From Parietichytrium sp. I65-24A (taxonomy: Eukaryota > Sar > Bigyra > Thraustochytrida > Thraustochytriidae), in the NCBI GenBank assembly GCA_012862575.1, contig BLSF01000043.1, positions 248,001 through 312,000 on the forward strand: a stretch of 64,000 nucleotides of DNA. The letters run 5' to 3'. A program made the translations under genes and the position numbers. This document shows positions 60,428 to 64,000 of this stretch, one piece after another. The notes beneath the pieces are model-generated. The model saw only the letters and a list, made by a program, of their open reading frames with translations, did not search any database and had not been told where the DNA came from. Position 1 is the first letter of the stretch. Every line of letters begins with the position of its first letter.

Positions 60428-62360
60428 TTATTTTGTTTATCGCTTTCCAACATTTCAATGAAGGCAACGGCTTGACAACTTTGCAACGAAACAGAATCCC
60501 GCTACCTTTGTTTGCACTCCAAGGTCTCGAAGGATTTCGCTATGAGGATGCCCACATCAGCTCCCGCACTTACCGCCAGTACCTGTGAGTGCCACTGCCA
60601 TGTACGGGCTTACTACGCCGCGGTCGCGAGCGAGAGCCGCGACCATCTGGGCCGTTTTTGAGCGCAGTGGCCATGGGGGTGGTGGACAATTGGGATTTTG
60701 GTCACGTATGTGCACTGAGAACTGGAACTGGAATTTGGAACATAACTCCCCGGCACCGTGAATGCCGGTACTGAGTACAGTGAGTACTGTTTGCGCACTT
60801 CTTGGCCAAGGAAACCTTAAAGAGTCCATGGCGACATGCTCCGAAACAGAGCTCAGATACTCTTCGCCCTTTAACGTCATCAAACTCACCAACCCACCCC
60901 CCAACCACGTGCAGATCGTCAAGGCGAGCCCAGCATCTCTCCACAGTTTGATGAACAACCTCTGAAGGACGACGGAATGTGATAAGATCCCCTATGATCT
61001 GCCTCTTTTCTGCCAAGTTTCAACTTGCAAGAAACGAAAGTCAAAAGAAACATTTTGTCTCCATGTAGTTCACGGCGCCATAGCAAAATATGTAGTAGGC
61101 CTACTGGGACTACCGCTAGAAACTAACTAATAGTAGCCCGTTGCTCAGGTTACGCACTCCTACTCCTTCTCGATAGGCACTATTAGTGCAGTACGAACGA
61201 AGTCCTAGAGATTCGGCTCTCCTCGAGGCTAATGATAACGTTAGTACACACCATAGAATTCAACGTTTCGAAAAAAAAAGAGCGCAGACTAGTTCGAGGT
61301 TACGGCGACTGTTAAGGGTGGCTTATGCTATGGGATTTAATAGCGGTGGAGGTAATAGAGCTTAGATCAAATCTTTGAGATCCTAGCAACCTAACCGAGT
61401 CCTCCTATCACTTCACTCTATCCGTGGTTAATACCTCGCAGGAAGAAGAAACCCGTGCGCACACGTGCTCGTTCCCTCTCAGCGAGATCATGACGGATGG
61501 TTTTCCTCTCACCAACCCTCACTTTTTTCGCTTCTCTTTTCTCTTGTCTCATCTTGTCTCTCGTCCTGTCTTGTAAGTCTTTTGAGAATTTGAATGCTTT
61601 GTCTTGCCTTCACCACTTTCCCTTCGAAGTGGTCTGCTTTTTCAGCGTTGGAGAGGGACGGATCATTTTGTAAGCAATCAAATTTAATTGTTCCCACAAT
61701 TTCTTGTTTGTCGGTTCTTCCACAGCCAACAAGCGCTCTTTCATATTTTTCTCTCTCTCTCTCTCACACACACACATCAGGTTCCTTTCCGTACGCTCGC
61801 TACCCAAACTGATAGTCCATGCGCTACCGCCACCTATTGGACCTCCCAATCCCCGTGTGCGCAATCACTACCGTAAACGCTGGTCACTGCTACCAGTCCA
61901 TGCTTTCTTTTCTCTGCCAAGCAAGCAAGCACGAGAGTCACGAGACGAGAGAGAGAGAAGGAAACACGGAGGTACTTAGCCCGAAAGAATAGCAGACTGC
62001 TAAGCTTGGGCCAACCAAGTAGCCCTCTCTTAACGTTCTAGCTAGTCAGAGCATGTACCGAGCTCTGTGATTATGTGAACGAGAACGAAAGAAATCAAAT
62101 CAAAATCAGTGAGTGATGAGTAGTCTACAGAAAGAGTGAAAAGAGAGAGAGGAAAGAAAGGCAAGCGCACACAGAGGACGCAGAGGACGCAGGGGTGGCA
62201 CAGACGTTGGGCGGCTTTGGCGTTGTGGGACTGTGGGATTGTGGGACTGTGGGACAGTGGGACTGTGGGGCCAGCAGCGGGACGCAGGTGCGGATCAGGC
62301 GTGCGAGGACTGAGAGTTGGAGTTGGAGTTTGACGGTGCGAGTAGAGTAGGACAGCGAAG
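60428..62360. other. 1.9-kb intergenic with array-bearing 5' flank of the kinase gene
   Basis: No confident gene. A minus-strand frame at 60557-60958 ends in a GTAAGT donor-like site (near 60570) but shows no domain. 61080-61450 is TAG/CTA-rich with a perfect 12-bp palindrome AGTAGGCCTACT at 61094. Repeats: TC/CA runs at 61752-61776 and an 8-bp GTGGGACT array at 62225-62270. Confidence 0.5.
62225..62270 (+). repeat. 8-bp tandem array (GTGGGACT x5.7)
   Basis: Five full units with small variants plus a partial sixth. The array ends 91 bp before the kinase ATG. Confidence 0.92.
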
Positions 62361-63437
62361 ATGAAGCGCCTAGCGAAGAGCATGAAGACCATGTTCAGGT
62401 CCGGCAAGGACAAGAGCAAGGGCGACGGGAATACGCTGGCGAGCGAGGAGAAAGTGCCTTTCGCAGAGAGATACACACTGGGAGAGGTCCTCGGCAAGGG
62501 TAACTTTTCGGTGGTGAAGGCAGCGACGGACAACAGCACCAACGAGAAGGTGGCAGTCAAGTGCATTTCCAAAAAGCATCTCACGAAGGAGGACAGGGAC
62601 GCCATCGAACAGGAGGTGTCAATCCTCCAGCAGCTCCAGCACCCAAACATCATCCGGCTTTACGGCATGTACAGTGACAGGGACTACTTTTACGTGGTCA
62701 CGGAGCTTGTCAGCGGAGGCGAGCTCTTCGACCGCATCGTAGAGAAGGAGTTCTACTCTGAGCACGACGCGGCCAAGGTGGTCAAGACCATCGCAGAGGC
62801 TCTAAAGTATTGCAACGACCATGGTGTCGTGCACAGGGACCTCAAGCCAGAGAACATTCTCCTCGTAAACTCCAAAGACGACTCCAGCATCAAGCTTGCC
62901 GACTTTGGGTTCGCCAAAGAGGTCAACCCCGAGGGAGAGGCGGAGCTGAAGACCACGTGCGGCACCCCAGGCTACGTGGCCCCAGAGATCATCTCGGGCA
63001 AAAAGTACGGTAAGGAAGTTGACATGTGGAGTTTAGGGGTCATCAGCTATATTCTGTTATGCGGGTACCCGCCATTCTTTGACGAAAACCAAGCCAACCT
63101 CTTCAAGCTCATCAAGAAGGCCAAGTACAAGTTCCATCCTGACTTTTGGTCAGAGGTGTCTGACGATGCGAAAGATCTAATTCGCGGCCTGCTCGTCGTG
63201 GACCGCGCGGCTCGTTTCACCGTGGACGATGTTCTGCAGCACCCTTGGATCCAGAACGGTGGGGGCGAGAAGGATATTACTCCGGCTCTTGACCAATTGC
63301 GCGGATACCAGGCTCGCCGTCGCCTCAAGCGCGGAATGTACGCTGTGGTCGCCTTGAACCGCCTAAAGACCGTAATGGGCGATGTCGACTCGGCAAAGGC
63401 GCCCCTCAAAGAGGCGGATGAGGAGAACGATGAGTAG
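62361..63437 (+). CDS. Ca2+/calmodulin-dependent protein kinase, CaMKI-like
   Basis: A 358-residue Ser/Thr kinase of the CAMK group. After a basic N-terminal ~30 residues, the domain spans ~38-295. It has the glycine loop LGKGNFSVVK, Lys67 (VAVKCISKK), a Glu in helix C (AIEQEVSIL), HRDLKPEN (Asp160), the DFG motif (Asp181 in LADFGFAKE), the activation segment KTTCGTPGYVAPE, with a candidate CaMKK-type Thr, and DMWSLGVISYILLCGYPPFFDEN. The C-terminal segment GYQARRRLKRGMYAVVALNRL is a basic amphipathic helix placed where CaMKI has its autoinhibitory, calmodulin-binding helix; calmodulin binding is inferred. The tail is acidic. No EF-hands, so it is not a CDPK. An AATAAA at 63571 lies 134 bp after the stop. 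An 8-bp array ends 91 bp before the ATG. Confidence 0.95.
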   Translation: MKRLAKSMKTMFRSGKDKSKGDGNTLASEEKVPFAERYTLGEVLGKGNFSVVKAATDNSTNEKVAVKCISKKHLTKEDRDAIEQEVSILQQLQHPNIIRLYGMYSDRDYFYVVTELVSGGELFDRIVEKEFYSEHDAAKVVKTIAEALKYCNDHGVVHRDLKPENILLVNSKDDSSIKLADFGFAKEVNPEGEAELKTTCGTPGYVAPEIISGKKYGKEVDMWSLGVISYILLCGYPPFFDENQANLFKLIKKAKYKFHPDFWSEVSDDAKDLIRGLLVVDRAARFTVDDVLQHPWIQNGGGEKDITPALDQLRGYQARRRLKRGMYAVVALNRLKTVMGDVDSAKAPLKEADEENDE

Positions 63438-64000
63438 TCTTGTCCTTGATTTCCGCCATATAGTCGCGGCGAACCTCTTTCTTATCTTGCTCATTTGTTT
63501 CTGCCCCCTTGCGAGGGTTGTCTGGTCTGCATGTCCGCTTGTTTACTCACACACATCGTTTAGAAAAAAAAATAAAAGAGAAAAAAACATGAAGACTTTC
63601 TCACTGCAAAGCCTCTCGACGTCTATGCTAATATGAGCCACCGATGCAGCACATTCGCTCCACAAGTCCTCCGCATCCGTCCATCTTTTCGCCGTTCACC
63701 ATGCGATCCGAGAGCAGGCCACAGTCACGTGTCGATCTCTCCGTCGTCATCCCCTCACCGTCCGTCCAAACCCCGCGCGCTCTTCAACAGAGAACCACCA
63801 TGCAACACATCTGGCCGGCCCCTTTGACAACCTCCGCTCAATCTGCCAACACATAGACGTACTCCGCGTCGGTCGCCCACAGGTGCGTCGCTTCTGGGCG
63901 CCAAGCTCGGCGTCTCCTGCCCTCTGAGCCTTCGAAGCCGCCTCCAATCTCCAATCTCCAAGACCTCCAAGACCTCCAAGATCTACTGGCCAAGCCCCGC
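63438..64000. other. 3' flank of the kinase gene to the window end
   Basis: No gene recognised. A 7-bp CCAATCT duplication and a 9-bp CTCCAAGAC array lie at about 63940-63980, the kind of array seen before starts elsewhere, so a minus-strand gene may begin just to the left or lie beyond the window. That is conjecture. Confidence 0.35.

Noticed and set aside
60557-60958. Possible minus-strand exon with a GTAAGT donor-like end
   Set aside because: No acceptor partner, no domain, and the continuing exon would have to overlap the end of the reductase gene.

Overview
The window looks like compact nuclear DNA from a unicellular eukaryote that builds flagella. Genes are dense, lie on both strands, and are mostly intronless. 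The seven introns I can place are 71-194 bp long; six begin GTAAGT and one GTGAGT. Gene content rules out a bacterium (syndetin, SRP72, RPF1, TBC, TTLL9). It also argues against an animal: there is a plant/protist organellar type family-A DNA polymerase and a PdxT-type vitamin B6 glutaminase. My best guess is a stramenopile protist, perhaps thraustochytrid-like. That is inferred from gene content, not proven.

Layout. 1-2022: 3' part of syndetin (VPS50). 2363-4441: SRP72. 4442-7169: a gene-free, repeat-bearing stretch with a diverged ~260-bp direct repeat pair and a ~187-bp tandem repeat. 7170-8339: a GNAT/transglutaminase-like fusion. 8573-9700: a peroxisomal HSDL2-like dehydrogenase. 10463-11131: ChaC gamma-glutamylcyclotransferase. 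11352-12661: TTLL9-like ligase (two exons). 12662-16942: gene-poor. 16943-17488: small basic Ser-rich protein. 17906-20485: organellar DNA polymerase. 21118-21681: maltose-acetyltransferase-like enzyme. 22751-23938: Sfi1-like repeat protein. 24166-33777: 3203-residue EF-hand/SAM/Tudor-like giant. 34821-35215: ERICH2-like acidic protein (two exons). 35301-36178: PdxT (two exons). 37428-42785: LRR/WW/coiled-coil protein. 43020-44528: TBC RabGAP ending in a CaaX box. 46605-50905: a four-exon double glutaminase. 52256-53149: RPF1. 54343-55341: acidic protein of unknown family. 55842-57683: RING+BRCT protein. 59249-60427: AKR6/KCNAB-like reductase (two exons). 62361-63437: CaMK-like kinase.

Functional themes. 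Several genes point to basal bodies or axonemes (TTLL9-like, Sfi1-like, probably the EF-hand giant). Two handle glutamine or glutathione (glutaminase, ChaC) and PdxT supplies ammonia from glutamine for B6 synthesis. Housekeeping includes SRP72, RPF1 and syndetin. There is no operon logic; neighbours alternate in orientation.

Most notable. (1) One reading frame fuses two complete glutaminase-ankyrin modules, and the first has lost every catalytic residue I could align while the second keeps them. (2) At least eight genes carry a short direct tandem array of 7-9-bp units within about 180 bp upstream of the start codon, three of them ending 89-96 bp before ATG. (3) Unusual domain fusions and C-terminal signals (GNAT-transglutaminase, TBC-CaaX, SDR-SKL). 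No retrovirus-like element, CRISPR array, tRNA or rRNA gene was recognised.
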